A stretch of DNA of 10,794 nucleotides. Source: an uncultured Bacteroidota bacterium (GTDB lineage: Bacteria > Bacteroidota > Bacteroidia > Chitinophagales > S012-47). Positions 1 through 7,370 of this stretch are shown here, piece by piece. The stretch covers positions 1 to 10,794 of the forward strand of contig CAJXXO010000067.1 in assembly GCA_913062655.1 (NCBI GenBank), read 5' to 3'. The notes below the pieces were generated by a model, which did no database searches, was not told the DNA's origin, and was given only the letters and a program-made list of their open reading frames with translations. Made by a program: the position numbers and the translations under genes. The first letter of the stretch is position 1; the number at the start of each line of letters is the position of its first letter.

Positions 1-1770
1 AAATCCGGTACCCCGGACCAGCCGGCCCTTGCATTACCCAACGTAAATGCCAGCTTTGACTTTGGCCGGAAGACCGGTTTCATGACCAACAACCAAGACA
101 GCGTACCGGTAAAGCTGCCCTATACACTGTATGAAACCAATATGGATCGCTTCAAGTGGGACATGGCCGATAGCACCATCGTATTGGAACCCGGCTATGA
201 TGATGAATATGCCTACTTTTTGAGCTACCATAAGGGCCAGGACAGTCTGCAGTTTCAGTCGAAGCGTGCCGTTTATGATCTTACTGATTTTGCGCTGACC
301 ATTCAGGAAATTCCCCACATTGCTATTGCTGACTGCTGGGTGATACCCCCTGACCTGCAGGTAACCGTGGGTGAAGGGGCCAAGATCAAGCCGCTGGAAG
401 GAGCGGAGATTTTGATTGATTCCAATCGCCAACAATTTAAGATCATAGATGCCCGGTTGAATATTCTGGGCCGGAATGATATGCGTGGCTCAGGGTATTA
501 TGAATTTGTCAACCGGTCCGGTGTGCCCCAGCGTATACCCTTTCAGAATATTGCTACCTACAACCGCACGCGGGAAGACACCATCTACACCTATGGATCA
601 GGTGTCATTGTTGACTCTGCGCAGTTTGAGCTAGACCCACAGATCCTCTTCAAAGGTGAGGTTACCTTCGACTCCCGCGATTCACTGATGCGCTACGATG
701 GAGTAGCTAAGGTGAAGATCAATGAGCCGGAGCTGATACGGGCCAGTTGGTTTAAGATCGACCAATTTTTATCGCCAGACGAGATACTATTGGATGCCTA
801 CACTCCCGTAAGTGCCGGACGAGACTCGGTGTATGCCGGTATTCATCAGCGAGTGGACAGCACCAACTTGTACGCTACCATGACCGGAACGAAATTCAAC
901 TACATTGATAACACCCTATTTAACGCCACCGGACAGCTACAATATGACCCCAACCAACAAGTATATACCGTAGCACCACCCGAATATTACAGCACCGGGC
1001 GGCTTCAGGGCAATGTAATGACTTACAACAATGCTACCGGAGATGTGAAGGCAATTGGTAAGACCGATTTGGATTTGGACTTTGGATTGGCCGGAGCGCA
1101 GTTTATGGGTACCATCGAAAAGAAAAAAGCAGATACCCTCTACCGGGTAGATGCCATGATCGGGCTAGACTTCCACCTTACCGACATTGTAAAAGACCTG
1201 GTGTATAATGATCTGCGGGACATCAGCTTCAATGGAGACGATATCGATCCGCTGGCTGAAGCATTTCAGCGCAATTACCGGTTGCTCGTGGAAGACACCT
1301 CCGCCATGGAAGAGGTAATGCTGGAGCTGAATAAGACCGGCCGGTTGATATTTCCAAAGAAAGCTACGCCACCCCTGCTGCTGCTAAGCGATGTTCCCCT
1401 ATACTGGGATGAGTTTTCCAATAGTTTTCTGGGAATCGGAGAGGTAGGTGTTGTATCGTTCAATGGAGAATACATTGGCAAAACGATGAAGTGTTACATC
1501 GAACTGGGCTACCGGAGAAGCCAGGACTTCTTCAACCTCTACCTGGAAGGGGATGATGAATGGTATTTTGTAAATTATCAGAATAAACGCGTTGCCATGC
1601 TCACCTCGAATGTGAATGTGAACTCCAATATCATCAATACAAAGATCAGAGACCGTACCATCAAAGAAGATGGAGAGACCTTGTCCTTCACTATCGCAAC
1701 CGAGTTCTCCAAAGAGCGTTTTTACAATAGTATGCTGTACCTGGAAGAGCAGATGGACGCCAATAAATAA
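1..1770 (+). CDS. Large beta-rich protein of unknown function, 3' part (5' end outside window)
   Basis: The reading frame is open from base 1 to the TAA at 1768-1770 (589 codons). The first Met, at base 82, sits inside a continuous frame with plausible coding upstream, so this is the C-terminal part of a longer protein. No family can be named with confidence. The sequence is rich in alternating hydrophobic/polar stretches and short Gly/Asn turns, as in stacked beta-strand proteins. Repeated strand-like units occur around bases 640-1080, loosely recalling OstA/LptA-type repeats; that resemblance is only a visual impression. Near the C-terminus is a proline/leucine stretch (about bases 1345-1400) followed by a Trp/Tyr-rich region. 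No membrane segments are seen in the visible part. Its stop lies 17 bases before a lipoprotein protease gene on the same strand, so it is probably an early gene of that operon and may act in the envelope; this is inference. Confidence 0.75.
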   Translation, partial: KSGTPDQPALALPNVNASFDFGRKTGFMTNNQDSVPVKLPYTLYETNMDRFKWDMADSTIVLEPGYDDEYAYFLSYHKGQDSLQFQSKRAVYDLTDFALTIQEIPHIAIADCWVIPPDLQVTVGEGAKIKPLEGAEILIDSNRQQFKIIDARLNILGRNDMRGSGYYEFVNRSGVPQRIPFQNIATYNRTREDTIYTYGSGVIVDSAQFELDPQILFKGEVTFDSRDSLMRYDGVAKVKINEPELIRASWFKIDQFLSPDEILLDAYTPVSAGRDSVYAGIHQRVDSTNLYATMTGTKFNYIDNTLFNATGQLQYDPNQQVYTVAPPEYYSTGRLQGNVMTYNNATGDVKAIGKTDLDLDFGLAGAQFMGTIEKKKADTLYRVDAMIGLDFHLTDIVKDLVYNDLRDISFNGDDIDPLAEAFQRNYRLLVEDTSAMEEVMLELNKTGRLIFPKKATPPLLLLSDVPLYWDEFSNSFLGIGEVGVVSFNGEYIGKTMKCYIELGYRRSQDFFNLYLEGDDEWYFVNYQNKRVAMLTSNVNVNSNIINTKIRDRTIKEDGETLSFTIATEFSKERFYNSMLYLEEQMDANK

Positions 1771-1787
1771 CCGTAAACCAATGTATT

Positions 1788-2624
1788 ATGAGAAAGCTCA
1801 TTGCCCTTACTTTCCTATCCCTGATTGCTTTGGTGGCTTGCAACAAAGTACCGCTTACCGGGCGTAAGCAACTCAACCTATTGCCGGAGTCTGATATGCT
1901 GGCCCTTAGCCAAAGCAGCTACGATACTTTTCTAGACTCCAGTAAAGTGATTCGTGGTACGGCACCCGCAGAAATGGTAAACCGGGTAGGCAATCGTATT
2001 GCACGGGCAACGGAGGAATTTCTCAAAGACAATGGGTTAGGCAGCCGCATCAAAGATTTTGATTGGGCTTTTAACCTGGTGCAAGACGACCTGGCCAACG
2101 CCTGGTGTATGCCGGGCGGAAAGGTGGTCTTCTACACCGGTATTCTACCGATAACCAAAACCGAAACGGGGTTAGCGGTAGTGATGGGGCACGAGATCGC
2201 CCATGCGGTAGCCCGGCATGGCAATGAGCGAATGAGCCAGGGGTTAGCGGCACAGCTTGGAGGCGTAGCCCTTGGTGTAGCGATCAAAGACAAGCCGGAG
2301 GAGACACAGGCAATATTCAATGCGGCCTATGGCATTGGGGCGCAGGTAGGCGTGATGCTGCCCTTCTCCCGTACCCACGAATCAGAGGCAGACCGCTTGG
2401 GCCTTGTATTTATGGCCAAAGCGGGATACGACCCCCGCGAGGCAATTGACTTTTGGAAGCGCATGGCTGCCCAGAGCAATGGCATGGCACCCCCGGAGTT
2501 TCTCAGTACTCACCCGAGCCACAACACACGGATCGAGAATATTGAGGAGCACTATCTCCCCGAAGCCTTGGAGTATTACAATACATCGGGTGGCACACAG
2601 GGAGGGGTAAAGCGACTCAATTGA
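1788..2624 (+). CDS. M48 family zinc metalloprotease, predicted lipoprotein
   Basis: The 278-residue protein is predicted to be an envelope-anchored endopeptidase of the M48 family (LoiP/YcaL/BepA-like, without a TPR tail), of the kind that degrades damaged or misassembled envelope proteins. It starts with a lipoprotein signal peptide with a lipobox ending ALVAC (Cys18 would be lipidated). The family's P-L-T-G-R-K-Q motif follows (residues 22-28). The zinc site is HEIAH at 135-139, and Glu198 in ESEAD (198-202) is the expected third ligand. The N-A-W-C-M-P-G-G-K segment (104-112), typical of the family before the catalytic helix, is present. Length is normal and all catalytic residues are intact. 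It begins 17 bases after the upstream gene, and its TGA stop overlaps the next gene's TTG start, so translation may be coupled. Substrate is unknown. Confidence 0.93.
   Translation: MRKLIALTFLSLIALVACNKVPLTGRKQLNLLPESDMLALSQSSYDTFLDSSKVIRGTAPAEMVNRVGNRIARATEEFLKDNGLGSRIKDFDWAFNLVQDDLANAWCMPGGKVVFYTGILPITKTETGLAVVMGHEIAHAVARHGNERMSQGLAAQLGGVALGVAIKDKPEETQAIFNAAYGIGAQVGVMLPFSRTHESEADRLGLVFMAKAGYDPREAIDFWKRMAAQSNGMAPPEFLSTHPSHNTRIENIEEHYLPEALEYYNTSGGTQGGVKRLN
2601..2607 (+). promoter_or_regulatory. Possible Shine-Dalgarno (GGAGGGG) before a TTG start
   Basis: A GGAGGGG run ends 13 bases before the TTG at 2621, inside the 3' end of the protease gene. Many Bacteroidota genes lack such sites, so its presence before a non-ATG start is mild support for that start. 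The spacing is a little long, and the run also encodes Gly-Gly, so it may be coincidental. Confidence 0.3.
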
Positions 2625-3292
2625 TTCAGCGAATACCATCTTGGCAAAGATGGGTGAGCTACTTTGTCCCCTATCCGATTGCGGACCTACACTCCCCAAA
2701 TAATGGCCGCTTGCAAGTGCGCTTGGTGGCAGGCCGCTTGCAGCTTACTACACGCCAGTCCATCTACTCGTACGAAGATCGGTACACTTGCCTGGCGAAA
2801 ACGTTATTTGTTATTCAGGAGCGCCTCCCATCTGCCCAAAAAGTGCTTATCCTTGGCTTTGGCTTAGGCAGTATACCGATGATCTTGTATAAGCAGCATG
2901 GCCTCCAGCCTGACATAGTTGGTGTAGATCATGATGCGGTAGTACTCCAACAGTTCCATCGCTTCTATCAAGCCGACTATATCACCTTGCACCAGGCCGA
3001 TGCGAAGGATTTTTTGCAGCAGTCCACCGACCATTTTGACCTGATCTGTATCGACCTGTTTAAAGATGCCCTGGTCCCCAAAAAATTTGAGTCCGACCAA
3101 TTTCTCGAACAAGTGAAACTACACTTGCATCCCAAAGGTCTGGTCCTGTTCAATCGATTGACGATGGAACCGGGGCTGGCCACCGCAACCGAAACATTCT
3201 TCCAACATCACTTCAGCCGATGGTTTCCCGATGCCTACTACGTGGATACCGGAGGAAATTGGATATTAGTGGGCGAAAAAGCAGCAGAATGA
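2621..3292 (+). CDS. Spermidine synthase-like class I SAM-dependent methyltransferase
   Basis: The 223-residue protein has the Rossmann fold of class I SAM-dependent transferases, closest in pattern to the spermidine synthase-like group. A SIYSYEDRY segment (residues 47-55) resembles the substrate-side motif before the nucleotide site in that group. Motif I is LILGFGLGS (76-84), the acidic residue ending strand 2 is Asp103, the adenine-contact D-A pair is 127-128, and the post-strand-4 acid is Asp145. Whether it makes a polyamine or methylates something else cannot be told; true spermidine synthases have G-G-G-D-G in motif I, which is absent here. No signal peptide is seen, so it is probably cytoplasmic. 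The TTG at 2621 overlaps the protease stop (TTGA). No in-frame ATG lies near; GTG at 2654 is the main alternative. Its own stop overlaps the next ATG (ATGA at 3289-3292). Confidence 0.82.
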   Translation: MIQRIPSWQRWVSYFVPYPIADLHSPNNGRLQVRLVAGRLQLTTRQSIYSYEDRYTCLAKTLFVIQERLPSAQKVLILGFGLGSIPMILYKQHGLQPDIVGVDHDAVVLQQFHRFYQADYITLHQADAKDFLQQSTDHFDLICIDLFKDALVPKKFESDQFLEQVKLHLHPKGLVLFNRLTMEPGLATATETFFQHHFSRWFPDAYYVDTGGNWILVGEKAAE

Positions 3293-3747
3293 AAGGGTGG
3301 CTATTATTTTTCCTATTGGTAGTTATTGGCAATGCCACACACGCGCAGTTGGGTACCCGGCCTTTTGATCCCGGCTTGTATGGAGAAGACTTCACCATTG
3401 ACTCCTCCGCATGTGGGATCTATCTCGCAAACCAATGGATTATGCCGACATCGCCTTGTGAGGTAGACCAAGAGCCCGATTTGGATAGTCTGTTAGCCTT
3501 TCTGGATGGCTTTGTCTGCACGGAGTTCATGCAGACCCTGGAGCCGCAACACTGCATCCTGGAGTTCAATATTGACGAGCAAGGTCAGGTCAAAGATGTC
3601 AGGGCCAGTAATGCCCGAGATGGACTGCTTGAATATGAGGTGAGCGAATATTGCCAAGACATGCCCGATTGGCAACCCGGCACTTGTGGCGGTAATCCGA
3701 ATGGTTTTCGTATCTTATTTACCGTCTATTTTTATCCCGGACCGTAA
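3289..3747 (+). CDS. Small secreted cysteine-rich protein with TonB C-terminal-like domain
   Basis: The chosen start is the ATG at 3289, which overlaps the preceding stop (ATGA) and opens directly with a signal peptide: K-G-W, a hydrophobic core, then THA-Q (cleavage near residue 19-20). A longer frame reaching back to 3220 would put 23 arginine-rich residues before the signal and is unlikely. The 152-residue product would be exported. Its second half resembles a TonB C-terminal domain: a strand followed by D-E-Q-G-Q-V (96-101), then M-P-D-W-Q-P-G (125-131), G-x-P, and a final F-x-V-x-F strand. No transmembrane anchor or proline-rich spacer is present, so it is not TonB itself. Six cysteines (42, 57, 77, 89, 122, 133) suggest disulfides after export. 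The neighbour at 3760 is probably a diverged paralogue. Function is unknown. Confidence 0.8.
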   Translation: MKGWLLFFLLVVIGNATHAQLGTRPFDPGLYGEDFTIDSSACGIYLANQWIMPTSPCEVDQEPDLDSLLAFLDGFVCTEFMQTLEPQHCILEFNIDEQGQVKDVRASNARDGLLEYEVSEYCQDMPDWQPGTCGGNPNGFRILFTVYFYPGP

Positions 3748-3759
3748 ACACCTAATACC

Positions 3760-4251
3760 ATGATCCGACCTGCCCTACTACTACTTTCCATTTTCTTTTC
3801 CATAAGTCTTTTCGCACAAGACAAAGACTCTTCCATCATTTGTATGGATCCCATGAAGCAAAACTTCGAAGAAGTGGTCGCGACAGGTTGTGGTTTAGTT
3901 GTGGAAAACACCTTCTTGGGACGAGCAGATGGGATAAACTGTTCAATCGGCAACGATCAAATTCCTTATTTCGGGGATAATAATGCCAAGTTATGGGCGC
4001 ATGTAAAAGCATTTACGTGCGATGAAACACTACGTAGCATCGAACGGCAAAGGGGCATGATTCGCATACGGATCTCAGAAACAGGTGCTGTAGAAACGGT
4101 AGAGGCCATGCGGTTCCCCAGCGAAGTGCTGGCACAGCGTATCGAAGCACACTTCAGCCAAATGGGTGACGGGACAGCCGGACATTGTGCTGGTAAACCT
4201 ATCCCTTACCATTTTGATATTGTGGTCACCTTTGCCCCTACAGCCGACTAA
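3760..4251 (+). CDS. Second small secreted cysteine-rich protein, diverged paralogue of the upstream gene
   Basis: The 163-residue protein begins with a clear signal peptide (M-I-R-P, Leu/Phe-rich core, LFA-Q near residue 20). It shares a plan with the gene 12 bases upstream. A strand reading MIRIRISETGAVETVEAM (100-117) matches the D-E-Q-G-Q-V region there. The end, G-H-C-A-G-K-P (141-147) followed by a terminal V-V-T-F strand, matches that gene's G-T-C-G-G-N-P and V-Y-F. The aligned cysteine (143 here, 133 there) supports common origin, while the M-P-x-W-x-P-G motif is missing. Five cysteines (28, 44, 61, 87, 143) are present. I read it as a weak TonB C-terminal-like domain in a periplasmic or secreted protein of unknown function. 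Its TAA stop overlaps the stop of the convergent E1 gene. Confidence 0.78.
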   Translation: MIRPALLLLSIFFSISLFAQDKDSSIICMDPMKQNFEEVVATGCGLVVENTFLGRADGINCSIGNDQIPYFGDNNAKLWAHVKAFTCDETLRSIERQRGMIRIRISETGAVETVEAMRFPSEVLAQRIEAHFSQMGDGTAGHCAGKPIPYHFDIVVTFAPTAD

Positions 4252-6677
4252 AACAGAGCCGGATACGACTGCGGATCGGCTTCGTGCATCAAGTCGTAAA
4301 CTGCCTCGAAAATATCTTCCGCATTAGGTTTACAGAAGTAGTCACCATCGGAAGCGTAGGCGGAACGATGTTCCCGTGCAGATACGGTTATCGGCTGGCT
4401 ATCCAGGTGCAGGTAGCCTTTCTGCTCCTCGATCACCTGCTGCAGCATGTAGCCGGTAGCCCCACCCGGTACATCCTCATCGATAAAGGCGATACGGTTT
4501 GTCTTTTCGAGTGAGGTTACAATGGTGTGATTGACATCAAAAGGAATGAGTGTCTGCACATCGATCAACTCACAGGAGATACCCACTTTTTCAAGCTCAG
4601 CCATAGCTTCCTGCACCACCCGCAACGTAGAGCCGTAGGTCACCAGGGTGATATCACTACCCTCCGTCAACACTTCAGGCTGGCCAAGTGCTACGGTGTA
4701 CTCGTTCAGGTTATCCGGACACTTCTCTTTCAGGCGGTAGCCATTCAGGCACTCGATTACAATACCGGGTTCATCAGATTGGAGCAGGGCATTGTACATA
4801 CCGGCTGCCTGCGTCATATTGCGTGGCACACACAGGTTGACGCCACGCACGCTATGCAGTATCATTCCAATGGGTGAACCCGTATGCCAAATGCCTTCCA
4901 GTCGGTGACCACGCGTACGAATAATCATGGGTGCTTTTTGCCCCCCTTTGGTACGGTACTGTAGCGTAGCCAAATCATCTACAATAGGCTGCAAGCCGTA
5001 AATAAGATAATCCAGGTATTGGATTTCCGCTATCGGCCGTAGGCCGCGCATGGCCATGCCAAGGCCCTGTCCAATGATACTGGCCTCACGGATACCGACA
5101 TCAAAGATGCGGGCTTCGCCATGTTTTTCCTGCAGGCCGGCAAACCCTTGGTTCACGTCACCAATTTTACCGAGATCTTCCCCAAATGCCAATACATCTT
5201 TACGGGTGGCAAAGGTGTGATCGAAAAAACGATTCAAAATCTCATACCCATTCAGCATCTCACTATCCTCACTGAATTGAGCTGGGACAGCAGATAGGTT
5301 GGCAATGGCCTGATCGCTTTCACTGTGCAGGTAGCTTTGGTACTTGTCCGCTGCCTCACGCTTGCGGTCACTGATCCAGATGTAGAGCTCATTGCGGGCC
5401 GGTGTGTCCTCTCCTGCCGTAGCATACAAGGCACGCTTAACAGCCGCAAAATAGTCCCTGCGAATGGGGTCCAGCGCATTCTTCAAGTCATCATGGATCG
5501 CCTGCACAGCCGGTCCATTGGCACTGGCGCTGGCCAGATTTTGCAGCAGTGTCAGCGCTTCTTTGATCTCTGCTTTGATCGGGTCTATGTAGTTCTTCCA
5601 GGCCTTTCTGCGGGCTTGCTTGGCCTCTTCCCTGGCCTCTTTTTCGATGGTATCCAGTTCCTCGGCCGAAGCCAATTCATTTTCTTCCATCCACTGCCGC
5701 ATTTTGCGGATACAGTCAAACTCCTGCTCCCATGCCAGGCGCTCTTTGCTCTTGTAGCGCTCATGCGAACCGGAGGTAGAGTGGCCTTGTGGTTGCGTCA
5801 CCTCCTTGATGTGAAACACAGCCGGTATATGGCTTTCGCGCACCTTTTGTACACCCTTGGCATACGCTTCTACCAGTGAAGGATAGTCCCAGGCATACAG
5901 CGTGTAAATGTCTAACCCTTCGCCCTTGTCATTTACCCGGAACCCTTCCAGCAAATCGGAAATTGAGCCCTTGGTGGTTTGGTACTCTTTGGGCACCGAG
6001 ATGCCGTAGCCATCGTCCCACACGGAAATCACCATGGGTATTTTCAACACACCTGCAGCGTTTACCGCTTCCCAGAATATACCTTCTGAGGTACTGGCAT
6101 CGCCAATGGTAACGAAGGTTACCTCGTTGCCCTTTTTTGAAAACTGCGCGGCTTGGGCAATGCCCTCTACTTCGCGATACACCTTAGAAGCCTGTGCCAA
6201 ACCGACTGCACGTGCCATCTGACTGGCAGTGGGTGAAGTATCGGCTGCGGTATTTTTCTGCTCGGTCAGGTTTTTCCAGTGGCCTTGCTCATCAAGATGG
6301 CGGGTGGCAAAGTGCGCATTCATCTGTCGCCCGGCAGAATGCGGGTCATGGGTAAGGTCGGTGTCGGCATAAAGCTGCGCGAAGAATTGCTCGATATCAC
6401 CCATGCCGGCTGCGAAAATGAAGGTCTGGTCGCGGTAGTAGCCACTGCGAAAGTCGCCCGGCTGAAACGCTTTGGCCATGGCGAGTTGTGGAATCTCTTT
6501 ACCGTCACCGAATATGCCAAACTTGGCCTTACCGGTAAGCACCTCTTTTCGGCCAATAAGGCTGGCCTCACGACTGGCTACTGCCAGTTTGTAGTCGTCT
6601 AATACGCTTTTTTTGAAGTCGGCAAAGTCCATTTGCTCCGCCTGTTGCGGGCCTACCGCGTGCATATCATCCGCCAT
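4248..6677 (-). CDS. Fused 2-oxoacid dehydrogenase E1 component, alpha and beta in one chain
   Basis: This 809-residue thiamine diphosphate enzyme decarboxylates a 2-oxoacid and passes the acyl group to an E2 lipoyl protein. The alpha part spans about 1-320: the ThDP/Mg motif starts at GDASTSEG (192-199) and ends in DDGYGIS (221-227), and a GHSTSGSHERYK loop (298-309) carries the conserved histidine. A helical, charged linker of about 150 residues (320-470) joins the beta part, with FGEDLG (498-503), D-V-G-I-R-E (526-531), G-L-R-P-I-A-E (545-551), and a C-terminal transketolase domain from about 665. Fused E1 proteins of this type are usually annotated in Bacteroidota as branched-chain (2-oxoisovalerate) or pyruvate dehydrogenase E1; substrate cannot be fixed here, and no E2 or E3 gene lies nearby. 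The ATG at 6675-6677 lies about 19 bases from the predicted transcript start. Confidence 0.92.
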   Translation of the reverse strand: MADDMHAVGPQQAEQMDFADFKKSVLDDYKLAVASREASLIGRKEVLTGKAKFGIFGDGKEIPQLAMAKAFQPGDFRSGYYRDQTFIFAAGMGDIEQFFAQLYADTDLTHDPHSAGRQMNAHFATRHLDEQGHWKNLTEQKNTAADTSPTASQMARAVGLAQASKVYREVEGIAQAAQFSKKGNEVTFVTIGDASTSEGIFWEAVNAAGVLKIPMVISVWDDGYGISVPKEYQTTKGSISDLLEGFRVNDKGEGLDIYTLYAWDYPSLVEAYAKGVQKVRESHIPAVFHIKEVTQPQGHSTSGSHERYKSKERLAWEQEFDCIRKMRQWMEENELASAEELDTIEKEAREEAKQARRKAWKNYIDPIKAEIKEALTLLQNLASASANGPAVQAIHDDLKNALDPIRRDYFAAVKRALYATAGEDTPARNELYIWISDRKREAADKYQSYLHSESDQAIANLSAVPAQFSEDSEMLNGYEILNRFFDHTFATRKDVLAFGEDLGKIGDVNQGFAGLQEKHGEARIFDVGIREASIIGQGLGMAMRGLRPIAEIQYLDYLIYGLQPIVDDLATLQYRTKGGQKAPMIIRTRGHRLEGIWHTGSPIGMILHSVRGVNLCVPRNMTQAAGMYNALLQSDEPGIVIECLNGYRLKEKCPDNLNEYTVALGQPEVLTEGSDITLVTYGSTLRVVQEAMAELEKVGISCELIDVQTLIPFDVNHTIVTSLEKTNRIAFIDEDVPGGATGYMLQQVIEEQKGYLHLDSQPITVSAREHRSAYASDGDYFCKPNAEDIFEAVYDLMHEADPQSYPALF

Positions 6678-6699
6678 GCATCTCGATTTTTGTGGTCGA

Positions 6700-6707
6700 C
6701 AAAGTTA
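6700..6707 (-). promoter_or_regulatory. TAnnTTTG -7 promoter element for the E1 gene
   Basis: On the minus strand this reads TAACTTTG, an exact match to the Bacteroidota -7 consensus. Only a weak TGTTA lies near the expected -33 position. If transcription starts about 4 bases after the final G, the 5' leader of the E1 mRNA would be about 19 bases. Confidence 0.65.
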
Positions 6708-6763
6708 CGAAATTTGACCTGCCTAACAGGGGTAGAATAGCCGCTGTTCATGGATTACAACTC

Positions 6764-6782
6764 TTGTTAAAGTGTTGTTAAA
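6764..6782 (+). repeat. Direct repeat TTGTTAAA x2, 11-base period
   Basis: Two exact copies of TTGTTAAA (6764-6771 and 6775-6782) are separated by GTG, so they repeat every 11 bases, about one turn of the helix. They lie between the divergent E1 and DUF1573 genes, upstream of both start regions. This arrangement suits a pair of protein-binding sites on one face of the DNA, but AT-rich repeats can also arise by chance. Confidence 0.4.
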
Positions 6783-6801
6783 TATTTTACCCCTCCCCAA
6801 A

Positions 6802-6821
6802 AGCCTTCTATTTTAGAGGCT
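6802..6821 (+). repeat. Inverted repeat with one bulge (upstream of two)
   Basis: The arms are AGCCT(T)CTA and TAGAGGCT, pairing over 8 bases with one unpaired T and a TTT loop. No T-run follows on the plus strand, so it is not a clear terminator. It abuts the next inverted repeat directly. Confidence 0.45.
6809..6816 (+). promoter_or_regulatory. Near-match -7 element, possible promoter of the DUF1573 gene
   Basis: TATTTTAG matches TAnnTTTG at five of its six fixed positions. A start about 4 bases later would fall near 6820, making the following stem-loop the 5' end of the mRNA and leaving a leader of about 70 bases. A clear -33 element is not visible, and TATTTTAC at 6783-6790 is a weaker alternative. 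Confidence 0.3.
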
Positions 6822-6844
6822 GCCAAATTCGGCTTCGAATTGGC
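6822..6844 (+). repeat. Inverted repeat with bulged A (9-bp stem, 4-base loop)
   Basis: The arms GCCAAATTCG and CGAATTGGC pair over 9 bases with one unpaired A and a GCTT loop. It lies 45 bases before the DUF1573 start codon. It could be a 5' mRNA stem-loop or a palindromic operator. Confidence 0.5.
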
Positions 6845-6889
6845 ATGATTTGTGATTCTTTAAACAACCAAAACAAAAAACTACACAAC

Positions 6890-7315
6890 ATGAAGAAGTT
6901 ACTGACACTCTTTGCCGCATTTACCATGCTGAGCGTTTTTGCTGTCGCCCAGAGCGGCCCGCAAATGGAAATCAGTGAAGAAGTCCACAATTTCGGCAAA
7001 ATTGCGCAAGGTATTCCGGTTAAGCATCAGTTTGTCGTAAAGAATACAGGTGACGAGCCATTGGTGATCAACAACGTACAAAAAGTATGTGGTTGCACCG
7101 TTACAGAATGGACCAAAGCACCTATCATGCCAGGCGAAACCGGTACGGTTACCGCACAATACAATGCGGCTCGCATGGGCAAATTCAAGAAGCCGATCAC
7201 CGTTATCTCTAACGCAGGTAATAGCCCTATGAAGCTGTACTTTGAAGGAGAGGTGGTGTCTAAAGAATCACTGAGTGGTGCCCCTGAGAACCAAAGTATG
7301 CTAAACAATAACTAA
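6890..7315 (+). CDS. Secreted DUF1573 domain protein
   Basis: The 141-residue protein opens with a signal peptide (M-K-K-L-L-T-L-F, cleavage near VAQ at 19-21) and is otherwise one DUF1573 domain, an Ig-like fold common in exported Bacteroidota proteins. Diagnostic parts are H-N-F-G-K-I (33-38), F-V-V-K-N-T-G-D-E-P-L (48-58), CGCT (67-70), P-G-E-T-G (81-85), and the K-K-P-I-T-V-I-S-N strand (100-108). The biochemical role of the family is not established. I chose the ATG at 6890 because it opens directly on the signal peptide and follows an A-rich leader typical of Bacteroidota starts; an in-frame ATT at 6845 would add 15 non-signal residues. The gene is monocistronic: it is divergent from E1 and closed by a strong terminator 24 bases after the stop. 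The short tail after about 125 is low in complexity. Confidence 0.92.
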   Translation: MKKLLTLFAAFTMLSVFAVAQSGPQMEISEEVHNFGKIAQGIPVKHQFVVKNTGDEPLVINNVQKVCGCTVTEWTKAPIMPGETGTVTAQYNAARMGKFKKPITVISNAGNSPMKLYFEGEVVSKESLSGAPENQSMLNNN

Positions 7316-7339
7316 TAGCATTCTGCTGACAATATTTTA

Positions 7340-7369
7340 GGGCTGTCTCCCACGAGACGGCCCTTTTTT
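7340..7369 (+). terminator. Intrinsic terminator after the DUF1573 gene
   Basis: A 10-bp stem, GGGCTGTCTC with GAGACGGCCC, contains one G-U pair and a CCAC loop, and is followed directly by six T's (7364-7369). It lies 24 bases past the DUF1573 stop and just before the aminotransferase promoter, so it insulates the two genes. Confidence 0.9.
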
Positions 7370-7370
7370 A

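Noticed and set aside
4257..4281. Inverted repeat AGCCGGAT...ATCGGCT just after the plus-strand operon
   Set aside because: It has a bulge, a 10-base loop and no following T-run, and it sits within E1 coding sequence, so it is not a convincing terminator.
4527..4877. Plus-strand open frames of 75-185 codons inside the E1 gene (here and at 5325-5879)
   Set aside because: They are antisense to well-conserved E1 motifs, and their products have no coherent domain or signal; they are by-products of codon bias.
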